Position numbers and translations under genes: made by a program
Shown here: one piece after another, positions 16,152 to 23,973 of the stretch
Numbering within the stretch: the stretch's first letter is position 1
Layout of the letters: each line of letters begins with the position of its first letter
The notes under the pieces: model-generated
Database searches by the model: none
Seen by the model: the letters and a program-made list of their open reading frames with translations, nothing else
Told to the model about the DNA's origin: nothing
Virus record (IMG/VR): IMGVR_UViG_3300029813_000311
Span: 1-36,981 of that record
DNA: 36,981 bases
DNA from: a virus
Strand: one strand, 5' to 3'

Positions 16152-16726
16152 TTTTTTACCTTTCTAAATATAATTGTTCCACATATCCGGCTTACAGGAC
16201 ATCTTCCCTGTTCTTGCAGGCAATCCGAGCCATCAGACAATATCATTTCAATCGCCTTATTCACCTTAGGTGAAGGAGGTCCGTAAATATCATGGAAGCC
16301 GATAAGACCTCCGACCCTCACAAAATGGCTCCAATAATAATAATCCCGCAATACCGACCGCGTTTGATGGTCCCCGTCGATAAAAAGAAAATCGATAAGG
16401 TCGGGCAAATCGAGATGCACCGCCGGCGACCAGCCTGCAACCATGGTCACAATTTTGTCCAAACCCATCTTCCGGATATTATCAAACCATTCCCGCCGCG
16501 GCCTGGTCTCAACCGACCATAGATGCCCACCGGTATTTTGCGCCGCCAGACCCAATACCATGCTCGAGGTCCCTCGAAAGGCCCCGATTTCAACGAGGCA
16601 TTTTGCCTCGATTGCCAATGCCGATTGCCAGAGCAGCTTACAATCGTCAATCGATAACTTAGGGTCATTGGCCCGTGGGCTGCCCATCCGGATTATCTTT
16701 TGCCAATCAGGTTGTTTAATGTCCAT
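16148..16726 (-). CDS. Class I SAM-dependent methyltransferase
   Basis: A 192-aa protein. Motif I is CLVEIGAFRGTSSMVLG at ~43-59. The acidic motif after strand 4 is DFLFIDGDHQ at ~111-120, and VRVGGLIGFHDIYGPP follows, a pattern typical of the Methyltransf_24 / cephalosporin-hydroxylase-like sugar methyltransferases. It is first in the glycan cassette. GGAGG embedded in the end of the upstream gene serves as its ribosome-binding site. It probably methylates a sugar residue, for instance to cap a glycan; substrate inferred from context only. Confidence 0.82.
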   Translation of the reverse strand: MDIKQPDWQKIIRMGSPRANDPKLSIDDCKLLWQSALAIEAKCLVEIGAFRGTSSMVLGLAAQNTGGHLWSVETRPRREWFDNIRKMGLDKIVTMVAGWSPAVHLDLPDLIDFLFIDGDHQTRSVLRDYYYWSHFVRVGGLIGFHDIYGPPSPKVNKAIEMILSDGSDCLQEQGRCPVSRICGTIIFRKVKK

Positions 16727-16727
16727 T

Positions 16728-17024
16728 TCATGTCCCTCCTTTATAAATCAGCATCATCCACACCAGGACCGCTACTATGGCGGCGGCAAGGACAGTCCTC
16801 AATATCCACATCCAGAAATCCCTCCACTTCGATATATGCCGCTTGCAGTTCATCAGCGTTTGCATCTGCGATTTGAGACCCGGATTATCAAAAAGGGCCG
16901 CTCGAACCTCGGTAACGTCCCGATGGATACCTTTATGCTCTTCTCTATGGACCGCCTTCCAGGTCAGCAGCTCATCCAGCTTGGTGTCCATTTCATTCAG
17001 CTTTTCAAGTATTTCATCATTCAT
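16728..17024 (-). CDS. Coiled-coil protein with C-terminal membrane span (XhlA/holin-accessory-like)
   Basis: A 98-aa protein. Residues 1-65 are predicted coiled coil (ILEKLNEMDTKLDELL, HKGIHRDVTEV). A membrane helix (~70-93, WILRTVLAAAIVAVLVWMMLIY) follows and then a short KGGT tail. I chose the ATG at 17024 because it forms an ATGA overlap with the M-like gene; the longer frame would intrude into that gene. Layout and size resemble hemolysin XhlA-type proteins found next to holins, and also generic phage membrane proteins. A role in lysis is a guess; no endolysin is recognised nearby. Confidence 0.6.
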   Translation of the reverse strand: MNDEILEKLNEMDTKLDELLTWKAVHREEHKGIHRDVTEVRAALFDNPGLKSQMQTLMNCKRHISKWRDFWMWILRTVLAAAIVAVLVWMMLIYKGGT

Positions 17025-17368
17025 GGCGAGCTTTGTCGTAAGCTTAGCATGATTCTCCAACGGTCTTTACGACGATGAAGCTTACACCCGGGCTTACGGA
17101 TAAACACCATTTCATGCTGCGTTTGAGCCTGTTTGTTGAGCCAGTAAAAAGGCACATCCTTATTGTTCTCATAAAATTCCATTATCTCCAGCTTGTCCGC
17201 CTCGGACACGGCTAATAACTCGAAGTTAAACATCCTCGGGTCAAAGGTAAACAATTTGTTGAGCAGCGGATAGCCACTCGCCATATCAGCAATCAGGACC
17301 GCTTTATCCGATGGCTCATCGCTAAAATTAAGATTCGGCGAACGTACATTGACAGGGAACGTGTTCAT
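17021..17368 (-). CDS. M: Minor tail protein, lambda M-like
   Basis: A 115-aa beta-rich protein immediately after the tape measure gene, which is the lambda M position. It reads as an M-type domain: NVRSPNLNFSDEPSDKAVLIADMASGYPLLNKLFTFDPRMFNFELLAVSEADKLEIMEFYE, followed by a packing segment (VPFYWLNKQ) and a final strand. It is thought to link the tail tube end to the L/K/J tip complex. In lambda L follows directly; here a ~9-kb block of other genes intervenes. It ends in an ATGA overlap with the next gene. Confidence 0.7.
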   Translation of the reverse strand: MNTFPVNVRSPNLNFSDEPSDKAVLIADMASGYPLLNKLFTFDPRMFNFELLAVSEADKLEIMEFYENNKDVPFYWLNKQAQTQHEMVFIRKPGCKLHRRKDRWRIMLSLRQSSP

Positions 17369-17440
17369 TATTAGTTTTTAGTTTTGAGTTTTGAATTTTG
17401 AGTTATAACTAAGAACTAAGAACTCAACACTCAAAATTTA
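17366..17440. repeat. Intergenic TTAGTTTTTAG / ACTCAACACTCAAAA repeat cluster
   Basis: Between the tape measure and M-like genes lie words TTAGTTTTTAGTTTTGAG and AACTAAGAACTCAACACTCAAAA. They are of the same degenerate family as 1850-1935 and 36807-36881. The left half is T/G-rich and the right half A/C-rich, so a long imperfect hairpin can form. It could separate transcripts but has no clean terminator signature. Confidence 0.6.
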
Positions 17441-19153
17441 CCTTGCCGCTTGTTTAATACACCTTCGTAACTCTCCATCTGTCTTCGCTTTTTGCATGAA
17501 AATGTTAAGAAATCTCTGGCCTGAAACAATCTCCTCTTCCACGCGAGTAACCTCTCTCCGTTCACCTTCCTCAGTATATTCGTTATGGATACGGATTTCG
17601 GTTGTACCCATACCTCCACCCTGTACACCCGAGAATATTTCGCCTCTATGCACCTTAGCCAAACCCGTTTCTAAAACCGTACCGCCATATTGTAAGCTAC
17701 CAGCAGGCCAATATGGTGTACCACTGGGTGCGATTGACTGCCCAGTCATTGCTGCTGTAGGCACGGCTGCAATAGTGCCAGGTAATGGCAAACCCATAAT
17801 GCCGTAAGCAAGCGGCTCAGCCATCTTTTTGTACATGATTATCTTAAATATTTCACGTTGCAGACTCCGAGCCATATCTTCCATTGCATCCCAAAACTTT
17901 TTACCTTCATACATCATCTGGTCTATCGCATTTGTCCACGAGCTTGCCATAGACATAGCAATATCTTCGGAAATTCTCTTATGTCTATCGGCCGCTGCTT
18001 TTGCTATTTCCAATGACTTATTTCTTGCTTTGAGCTCTTCGGATTCTCTAAGTGCCTCTGTAAATCTTTCCACAGCCAATTGAGCACCCGCTACATCAGC
18101 ACCATAACGTACTTTTGCTAAAGCGCTAAATTGCGTAAGTTTCTGCTCTCTTGCCAATTCATCACTAAGGCCTCTGGCTTTCATGCTCATTGCATACATC
18201 GATGCAGCAGCTTTCTCTTGTGCTTCTGTCATCACATTAAGAGCAAGTGTATTTTTCAACCATTCCGGCTCTTCAAAACGAACAATTTCAGGAATATATT
18301 TCTGATGGGCCTTTATCTTACGCTCCCCTTCAATATCCGGCATGGGGATACGCGGAAAACCCATAGGTCTGAGTCCAAATTTTTCCCTTGCTTCTCTTGC
18401 TTTTACCGCAGCTTCTTGATATTTTTTTAATGCCTTTGTTGCCTCCTGAATAATAATTGTCAAAGCCGCAGTATTTTTAGTCATCGGCTCCATAATTGGC
18501 TCTATCATCACTTCCGCCAAGTCACCAACCGCATTCCCCATTTGCTTAAAAGTACCGGATGTCGTTTCTGCTTGTGCCTCAGCTATTGCCCAACCTCTCG
18601 TAAGAGCCTCTTGTAATATGATCATTTTTTCTTGATGAGTAGTTACTGCTCGCATATCAACAACATATGTTTCTAATGAACTTGTAACACCTTTCAGCGC
18701 TTGGGCATAATATCGCATAGCCATTTCAGGACGCATCCGTCCACCAAAAGCAGCACCAAGAGACAATGCTGCTTTAGTTGCCTCTTCTAATTTATCTTTG
18801 GAAATTCCAAGCGTAGAACCCATACGCATCAAAGCCAAAACTTCTTCATCTCCATATATGGTTGCTTTTTGTATAGAAGCAGCAAATGCTTCAAATCCTT
18901 CCATCGTCTCAGCGGTATATTCTTCGGTAACTTTTAGCGCTGCTTCTAATTGAAACAAAGCATCCTCTTGCTTCATGGCCGCCTTGATAATGTAATCAAA
19001 TCCCCTCTTGACGGCATACAATCCACCGCCGACTCCGGCGAGCTGCAGCATCTGCCGGCCCATCCTCTTAATGCTACTATTGAATGAATTGATCTGGGCA
19101 TTCGCCCGGTTGCGGGCGATAAATTCCAGGCCGACTTTTGTCATTAAAGCCAT
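17438..19153 (-). CDS. H: Tail tape measure protein
   Basis: A 571-aa helix-rich protein placed after the G/T chaperone pair, as in lambda and most siphophages. The N-terminus (LEFIARNRANAQINSFNSSIKRMGRQMLQLAGVGGGLYAVKRGF) matches the tape-measure start seen in many prophages. Ala-rich coiled-coil segments follow, with one hydrophobic segment (~455-480). The start overlaps the stop of T by one base (TAATG). Using about 0.15 nm per residue for the family, the tail would be roughly 85 nm, shorter than lambda's. It is AT-richer than the head genes, consistent with mosaic origin. Confidence 0.85.
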   Translation of the reverse strand: MALMTKVGLEFIARNRANAQINSFNSSIKRMGRQMLQLAGVGGGLYAVKRGFDYIIKAAMKQEDALFQLEAALKVTEEYTAETMEGFEAFAASIQKATIYGDEEVLALMRMGSTLGISKDKLEEATKAALSLGAAFGGRMRPEMAMRYYAQALKGVTSSLETYVVDMRAVTTHQEKMIILQEALTRGWAIAEAQAETTSGTFKQMGNAVGDLAEVMIEPIMEPMTKNTAALTIIIQEATKALKKYQEAAVKAREAREKFGLRPMGFPRIPMPDIEGERKIKAHQKYIPEIVRFEEPEWLKNTLALNVMTEAQEKAAASMYAMSMKARGLSDELAREQKLTQFSALAKVRYGADVAGAQLAVERFTEALRESEELKARNKSLEIAKAAADRHKRISEDIAMSMASSWTNAIDQMMYEGKKFWDAMEDMARSLQREIFKIIMYKKMAEPLAYGIMGLPLPGTIAAVPTAAMTGQSIAPSGTPYWPAGSLQYGGTVLETGLAKVHRGEIFSGVQGGGMGTTEIRIHNEYTEEGERREVTRVEEEIVSGQRFLNIFMQKAKTDGELRRCIKQAAR

Positions 19154-19425
19154 TATTTACCTTTTACTATTGTTCTGAATAGCTGGGCGATTTCTTCGTC
19201 CGTCTGTTCTTCCGCCATTTCAAAATCGAATAACTTTAGAATCTTTTTGAACGATGGCTTGCGCTTGCCGCTGAAACAACAAGCCGTGACATACGCTATT
19301 ACGGCCGCCTGGTAATCGGCACGCTTCGGTCCCCAGGGGTCGACCTGCTCCAAAATCTTCTTCTCGGTCAGCTCATAAGCGCTCATCCGCTCATTAAGCT
19401 CAGGCACCGTCCAGCCCATGCTCAT
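19153..19425 (-). CDS. T: Tail assembly chaperone T-like part (made as G-T by -1 frameshift)
   Basis: A 90-residue frame lying between the G-like gene and the tape measure. It is in the -1 frame relative to G. From the slippery site at 19476-19482 this frame is open for 17 codons through the stop of G and into the annotated ATG. It is therefore most likely expressed mainly as the C-terminal part of a G-T fusion of about 224 aa. ATG codons at 19425 and 19419 offer weak independent starts. The sequence is helical (SAYELTEKKILEQVDPWGPKRADYQAAVIAYVTACCF). In lambda, gpGT recruits the tape measure and tail tube protein. Confidence 0.75.
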   Translation of the reverse strand: MSMGWTVPELNERMSAYELTEKKILEQVDPWGPKRADYQAAVIAYVTACCFSGKRKPSFKKILKLFDFEMAEEQTDEEIAQLFRTIVKGK

Positions 19426-19427
19426 CG

Positions 19428-19826
19428 CTAATCGATGCTTGAATCTTCGTTCTCGGGCTTCTGGCCCATCTGTGAGTTTTTTACCAGGCCCTCAATCTCC
19501 TTGTCGTCCATACCACTTAATCGGCGGGAAACATTCAGAATCGGGTCGACTATGGAAGCTGGTATCTGGCAAATACGGCCGATATCGTTATCACCGAATA
19601 AGCGCTTGCCTTGTTGATTGTGGACTGTCAGCATTAAAAGCTGTGCCCTGGCATTGGCCAAATGAAACCGGCTGCTCCCTTTGGAAAAACGAAATACGCT
19701 GTTTTCATATTCATCCTTCTGGCCTGATGTCAGGCCGTAAATCCAGATGTCACCGATACCGGGTACCTCAATTTTTTCACGAGGCACCTTTGCTTTGAAA
19801 AAAACTTCTTTTTTAGCCCATTCCAT
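19428..19826 (-). CDS. G: Tail assembly chaperone, lambda G-like
   Basis: A 132-aa protein, MEWAKKEVFFKAKVPREKIEVPGIGDIWIYGLTSGQKDEYENSVFR..., between the tail tube gene and the T frame. It matches the size and position of gpG-type chaperones, and the beta N-terminus plus helical C-terminus fits the family. A slippery heptamer lies 16 codons before its stop (GTA AAA AAC in frame), so a fraction of ribosomes should continue into T. The stop TAG is at 19430-19428. Confidence 0.78.
   Translation of the reverse strand: MEWAKKEVFFKAKVPREKIEVPGIGDIWIYGLTSGQKDEYENSVFRFSKGSSRFHLANARAQLLMLTVHNQQGKRLFGDNDIGRICQIPASIVDPILNVSRRLSGMDDKEIEGLVKNSQMGQKPENEDSSID
19476..19482 (-). promoter_or_regulatory. Programmed -1 ribosomal frameshift site (A_AAA_AAC)
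   Basis: On the minus strand the seven bases read AAAAAAC and are phased as GTA AAA AAC in the G frame, the canonical X_XXY_YYZ heptamer. After slipping back one base, codons CTC ACA GAT GGG and on remain open to the T frame. The position matches the G/T frameshift known from lambda and conserved in siphophage tail chaperones. Confidence 0.8.
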
Positions 19827-19829
19827 AAT

Positions 19830-20279
<450 letters not shown>

Positions 20280-20290
20280 ATTTCTATCTC

Positions 20291-20515
20291 CTAAACAATT
20301 TCTGCTATTTCTGAACTTCCACAGACGTCGCAATTAAACTTTACTTTGGCTGGCGTAAATACCCCACCCCCATCAACAAAATGAGAAAATCCATTTTTGT
20401 CCGTATTACCTTCTTCGCACTTTTGGTTAGGGCAAACCCAATCAACATACATCTTTTCTGGTACGCCAGTACAAGGATTATTCTCTGGATTTTGATTTTC
20501 TTCTAATATCTCCAT
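20291..20515 (-). CDS. Small zinc-ribbon-like protein
   Basis: A 74-aa protein with two cysteine pairs, CPNQKC (spacing CX4C) and CDVC (CX2C), about 30 residues apart, suggesting a zinc ribbon. The N-terminus is acidic (MEILEENQNPENNPC). It sits in the tail operon between the U-like and V-like genes, only three bases after the previous stop. Small zinc-binding proteins occur in some phage operons, but I do not recognise this one. It might bind nucleic acid or be an assembly factor. Confidence 0.65.
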   Translation of the reverse strand: MEILEENQNPENNPCTGVPEKMYVDWVCPNQKCEEGNTDKNGFSHFVDGGGVFTPAKVKFNCDVCGSSEIAEIV

Positions 20516-20517
20516 AT

Positions 20518-20985
20518 TTAAGCCTGTGTATATGGGTCATCATATTCGGTCGTATATTGCACGTCGATATTGACCGCAATGCCTGATACTTGTGGGTCTG
20601 CGATGAACTTTTCCGGCGCCTTTAGTAGTATCCCTTCGGCCAGGCCGCCGCATTCCCGATAAGCTGCGCTGGTAAGCTGCTTCTCGATATCGGCCCTGAT
20701 TTTATTGAGCCTCGTATCGATGGCATCCGTCTCGGTATCACTGTCGATTACCAGGGCCTGCAGTGTAAAGGGCTGCCGCCATGTAATAGTGTCCCCGGTC
20801 TGCTGCTCCTTGACCGCCGATTCCTGCTCGATGATCACCGTCCTGTCGGTATTGATGTCACCCTCTAAGTGTATCCGCTTGGGCCGGACCGCCGTTAAGT
20901 CATAATTAAAGCCCGCCGCAACGGTAATGGCATTGACGGCCTCTACTAATTTGACCGCGATTTGTTCGACTAAGGGTAAACTCAT
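20518..20985 (-). CDS. U: Tail terminator / minor tail protein, lambda U-like
   Basis: A 155-aa alpha/beta protein beginning MSLPLVEQIAVKLVEAVNAI, with WRQPFTLQALVIDSDTETDAIDTRLNKIRADIEKQL in the middle and VSGIAVNIDVQYTTEYDDPYTQA at the end. This strand-helix pattern, with paired strands around a long helix, is that of tail terminators (gpU family) that cap the tube and join it to the head. Gene order Z-U-V supports it. The start overlaps the Z-like stop (ATGA). Confidence 0.75.
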   Translation of the reverse strand: MSLPLVEQIAVKLVEAVNAITVAAGFNYDLTAVRPKRIHLEGDINTDRTVIIEQESAVKEQQTGDTITWRQPFTLQALVIDSDTETDAIDTRLNKIRADIEKQLTSAAYRECGGLAEGILLKAPEKFIADPQVSGIAVNIDVQYTTEYDDPYTQA

Positions 20986-21536
20986 GCCGGCAATTTCCTT
21001 TTCAATATCAGATTGACCTGGTCATGGATGTTCTTTTCGAGCCTGGCCAGGGATTCGGCCTGTATTCGATTGAACTCATTCCGGGCTCCTGTAAAAACCT
21101 GGGCCAAAGATGGTCCTCGCAATTCTGCAATAGGCAGTCGCGGTCCTGCTTTGCGTTTGAAAACTCCCCGGTGTCCACCGGGCATCGTAGCGATAAAGGC
21201 ATGTCGAATAAGAATCCTGCTGCGTCCTTTTCGATAAGTTATTCCCTTCCGGGTTTGACGGGCGGCAAACTTAATGAGACCAAACCGTTTACCACTAATT
21301 CCCACCATCGACCGCCAATTGGAATATGTGGCCCTGGTCAATGTCAATCGAGACCGCACATCTTTAATTTTAACTCCGATGCGACTGGCGAAACTACGGG
21401 ATATCTGGGTGCGGGCCGATTTAGCTGTTCGGTTAAGCCCCCGGCTCATTACTTTCGGAAGGGCCCTGGGAAAATTTCTTAATTCCCGCTCCACCTTCTT
21501 GATCTTGTCATCATCAAACCGGATTTCCAACATCAA
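20982..21536 (-). CDS. Z: Minor tail / neck protein, lambda Z-like (GPZ family)
   Basis: A 184-aa basic protein. ELRNFPRALPKVMSRGLNRTAKSARTQISRSFASRIGVKIKDVRSRL is typical of prophage minor tail protein Z. PRLPIAELRGPSLAQVF followed by a helical C-terminus fits too. In lambda, Z acts at the head-tail joint and lies between FII and U; the same order is seen here. The start overlaps the preceding stop (ATGA). Confidence 0.8.
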   Translation of the reverse strand: MMLEIRFDDDKIKKVERELRNFPRALPKVMSRGLNRTAKSARTQISRSFASRIGVKIKDVRSRLTLTRATYSNWRSMVGISGKRFGLIKFAARQTRKGITYRKGRSRILIRHAFIATMPGGHRGVFKRKAGPRLPIAELRGPSLAQVFTGARNEFNRIQAESLARLEKNIHDQVNLILKRKLPA

Positions 21537-21880
21537 TACACCTTCAATCTCATCATGCCGGCGTCCTGGCTTAAGATTTCTACAATTCTTGCCATTACGG
21601 GCCTGGTGCCATCTCTAATTCCAACCTGCATCTTATCGCCCCCGGTATCGACCTCAGTCGATGCAATGCCGTCCACGCTGTTATTCTTGACTAAGACCTC
21701 ATTTACTTCGCGCTGCCCGCCGGACAAATCATCCATCTGCTCGGGACCCGGGCGATTGATTACCGCCAGTATCCTCCGCGAGCCGCCCGCTCCCGGAAAG
21801 TATGTCACGTACTCGGTCCCGGGCAGCAGAAAGAAACTGTCAGCCGACAGCTCCAGGGTCTTATCGAACTGGTCACTCAT
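21533..21880 (-). CDS. Head-tail joining protein in the lambda FII position; paralogue of the LamG protein's C-terminus
   Basis: A 115-aa beta-rich protein between the major capsid and Z-like genes, the place of the head-completion protein FII in lambda. The last ~80 residues share a clear pattern with residues ~450-535 of the LamG protein: PGPE, GG, VxVxNxSxxGIxSxEVDxGGDxxxV and RIxxIxxQD. It is thus one member of an in-genome domain family. The neck function is inferred from gene order; I cannot confirm the fold. Confidence 0.68.
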   Translation of the reverse strand: MSDQFDKTLELSADSFFLLPGTEYVTYFPGAGGSRRILAVINRPGPEQMDDLSGGQREVNEVLVKNNSVDGIASTEVDTGGDKMQVGIRDGTRPVMARIVEILSQDAGMMRLKVY

Positions 21881-21903
21881 AATACGGGCCCCGCAATCGC
21901 GGG

Positions 21904-22851
21904 TTAGGCATCAATCTTCATCAGGTGTGCGAAATAGGCGTCGAATATCCACTCGAACGAGAAATCACGCACGAGGAAGATGTCCGATTCGGTCTGCTCT
22001 TCTCGATACTCCTTGACCTGCCCCAGGCCACCGCTAACGCCGCTCCATTCCACGTTTCTGCCCAGCCCCGGTGTTGCCCGTCCGCCTGTATGCCTCTTGT
22101 ATATAAGCGCATAATCGTCCGACCAGCATTCGGCGCCGACGAAACTCAGACCCTCATCGGCGCTGTCATAGGCCGCCTTGCCCACGATTAGCTCTGTCAG
22201 ACCGAATATGGAGCCAAGGGCCTGCTGAATCATCGCCAGGGTAATCAGATTGGCACCCGGGAACTGTGCCCTGATCTGGGTATTGAGCAGAAGGTTCTCC
22301 AGACTGGTCTGCCCGATGAGCATGGTATCGGGCTCGACCCCGCAATTCAGACGGACCCTTCTCTTGGCCGCTATGACCTGAGCGATAATGGTCGTCGCGA
22401 TATTGTCCCAGGGTGAGCCGGAATTATCGGTATAAAGGGCCCCACCTGTCCAGGTTGTGGTATTAAACATTGCCGCCGCCACCCGGATTTCCCGCTCGAT
22501 ATACATCTTCCTGGTGACCGACTGGACCGTTTCATATTCGGCGTCGTAATCCGTCTCATAAGTCGCTCTATCCTCATCGGTGAGCTGGCCCTCAAGGCCG
22601 TGGTCCTTGCAGGCATAGCTCTTGTCTTCCGAGGCCAGCACTATCCGGCCAAAGACCGCACCGTTGGCGTGGTCTGAATTTTCACGCTTTAGGTTCTCCC
22701 GGGTTATGACCCCCATAGTTGCCGCCTTTTTCCCCACTCTTACAGGGGGCAGGGCGCTATCGGCTATAAAGCCTTCAACCGATGGGTCGAATTCGTGAAA
22801 TGCCACACCGAGGTCCTCTCTCGGCGTGCCTCTGGTAGCTTGCTGAATCAT
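21904..22851 (-). CDS. Major capsid protein
   Basis: A 315-aa protein between the decoration and neck genes. The sequence reads as an HK97-fold shell protein: early TRENLKRENSDHANGAVFG, central AKRRVRLNCGVEPDTMLIGQTSLENLLLNTQIRAQF, then LTELIVGKAAYDSADEG and a C-terminal strand set ending FEWIFDAYFAHLMKIDA. The position matches E of lambda, although overall sequence identity cannot be judged here. It forms the icosahedral head together with the Ser-tailed decoration protein. Confidence 0.83.
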   Translation of the reverse strand: MIQQATRGTPREDLGVAFHEFDPSVEGFIADSALPPVRVGKKAATMGVITRENLKRENSDHANGAVFGRIVLASEDKSYACKDHGLEGQLTDEDRATYETDYDAEYETVQSVTRKMYIEREIRVAAAMFNTTTWTGGALYTDNSGSPWDNIATTIIAQVIAAKRRVRLNCGVEPDTMLIGQTSLENLLLNTQIRAQFPGANLITLAMIQQALGSIFGLTELIVGKAAYDSADEGLSFVGAECWSDDYALIYKRHTGGRATPGLGRNVEWSGVSGGLGQVKEYREEQTESDIFLVRDFSFEWIFDAYFAHLMKIDA

Positions 22852-22937
22852 TTATCTATCTCCTAATAATACTGTCTTTTTTCATTGCCCCGTAACGAAA
22901 CTATGGTCCGGGAATCGAATTTCAAATCAAAAACTTC

Positions 22938-23360
22938 TTAAGTACTCGAAGAGCTTGAGCTCGAAGAGCTCGACGAAGAACTTGAGGAGCTCGACGATGA
23001 GCTAAATTGCACGTATGCAATATGCGGCAATACCTCGATTATCGAGCCATTTCCGCTGGCCGTGTCCAAAGCAGTACCAATCAGTATCGTACCACTAGCG
23101 GCAATCTTGCCTCCGGCAGATGCGTATGCCTTTTGACCTGCACTGATTGCACCGGAAGCCATTATTTTATGCGAGCCACCATGCTCCCAAAGCCGAACGG
23201 CCACCGTATTACCATTTGTCACTATCACCTGGGTCACACCAACACCATACTCGGTGCTCGATGCCTTCATAACGGTCCTGCCGTGGGCCTCGACCCTTAG
23301 AAAAGCCGCTATGTCCTCGCCCGCGGTAAGAGTTATTGGTGAATCCGATTGATTTGCCAT
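22938..23360 (-). CDS. Head decoration protein (DUF2190-like) with poly-Ser C-terminal tail
   Basis: A 140-aa protein. The body is a small beta-tulip domain as in capsid decoration proteins: SPITLTAGEDIAAFLRVEAHGRTVMKASSTEYGVGV and ISAGQKAYASAGGKI. In lambda the comparable D gene also lies between protease/scaffold and the capsid gene. The last ~21 residues are serines and a final Thr, in mixed AGC, AGT, TCA, TCG, TCC and TCT codons, so the run is kept at protein level. The tail would be exposed on the head surface or threaded at threefold axes. One of three Ser-tailed virion proteins in the window. Confidence 0.8.
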   Translation of the reverse strand: MANQSDSPITLTAGEDIAAFLRVEAHGRTVMKASSTEYGVGVTQVIVTNGNTVAVRLWEHGGSHKIMASGAISAGQKAYASAGGKIAASGTILIGTALDTASGNGSIIEVLPHIAYVQFSSSSSSSSSSSSSSSSSSSST

Positions 23361-23472
23361 AATATTTCTCCTTGATTTTTTAATTCGTTAATTCATCTTG
23401 TAAATATTCATCAATCTACCACTTTACCTCCTTCGTCCCTGTCATTAGTCGATGGTCTGGGACCAGGATGAC

Positions 23473-23973
23473 TTATTTCTCTAAACGAACCAATCCCAGC
23501 CTTGCCACATGTGCCTGGTACAGCTCCGGCTGCTCTTTGGCCACCCGCTTGTAAGCGGCTCCCAGCTTTATTTTCTCCGTCTTGGCCAGCTCTTTTGCAG
23601 TTGCAATGAAATCATCCGAGGTCTCCTCATCGGTGGCCCCGCCGGCAATGGCCGCAGCGCCGGTGACCTTTCCCTTTGCCTCTGTGGAAGTCTTTTCTTT
23701 CAGCCGTTTTTCGAGCACCTCGCAGTATTCGGCCTTTGCCTCCTGAACGTTCTTGCCATCCTCGTAGGCCTTGAGAGCAAACTCCAAATCATCCGGAAAG
23801 GCCGCCTTGAGCCTACTCAATCGCTCCCGTTCATCCAGCTTCACCCCTTCAACGGCAAGTTTATTCATCTTCTCTTCCTGGGCCTTGGTCTTTTCCTCGG
23901 CCGCCTTTTCCTGCTCGACCTTGGCCCGGACCTCTGTCTCGGTCTGCTCATTGGTTCCTATCTGCTCATCCAT
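23473..23973 (-). CDS. Nested scaffold protein from an internal start, lambda Nu3-like
   Basis: Within the protease gene, in the same frame, ATG at 23973 (residue 275, MDEQIGTNEQTE) is preceded by AAAGGAGA (23988-23981) with a 7-base spacer. The resulting 166-aa protein is coiled-coil rich (EVRAKVEQEKAAEEKTKAQEEKMNKL) and ends with a conserved-looking helical segment. Lambda makes its scaffold Nu3 from an in-frame start within C in the same manner. The start signal is seen directly; its use is inferred. Confidence 0.75.
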   Translation of the reverse strand: MDEQIGTNEQTETEVRAKVEQEKAAEEKTKAQEEKMNKLAVEGVKLDERERLSRLKAAFPDDLEFALKAYEDGKNVQEAKAEYCEVLEKRLKEKTSTEAKGKVTGAAAIAGGATDEETSDDFIATAKELAKTEKIKLGAAYKRVAKEQPELYQAHVARLGLVRLEK

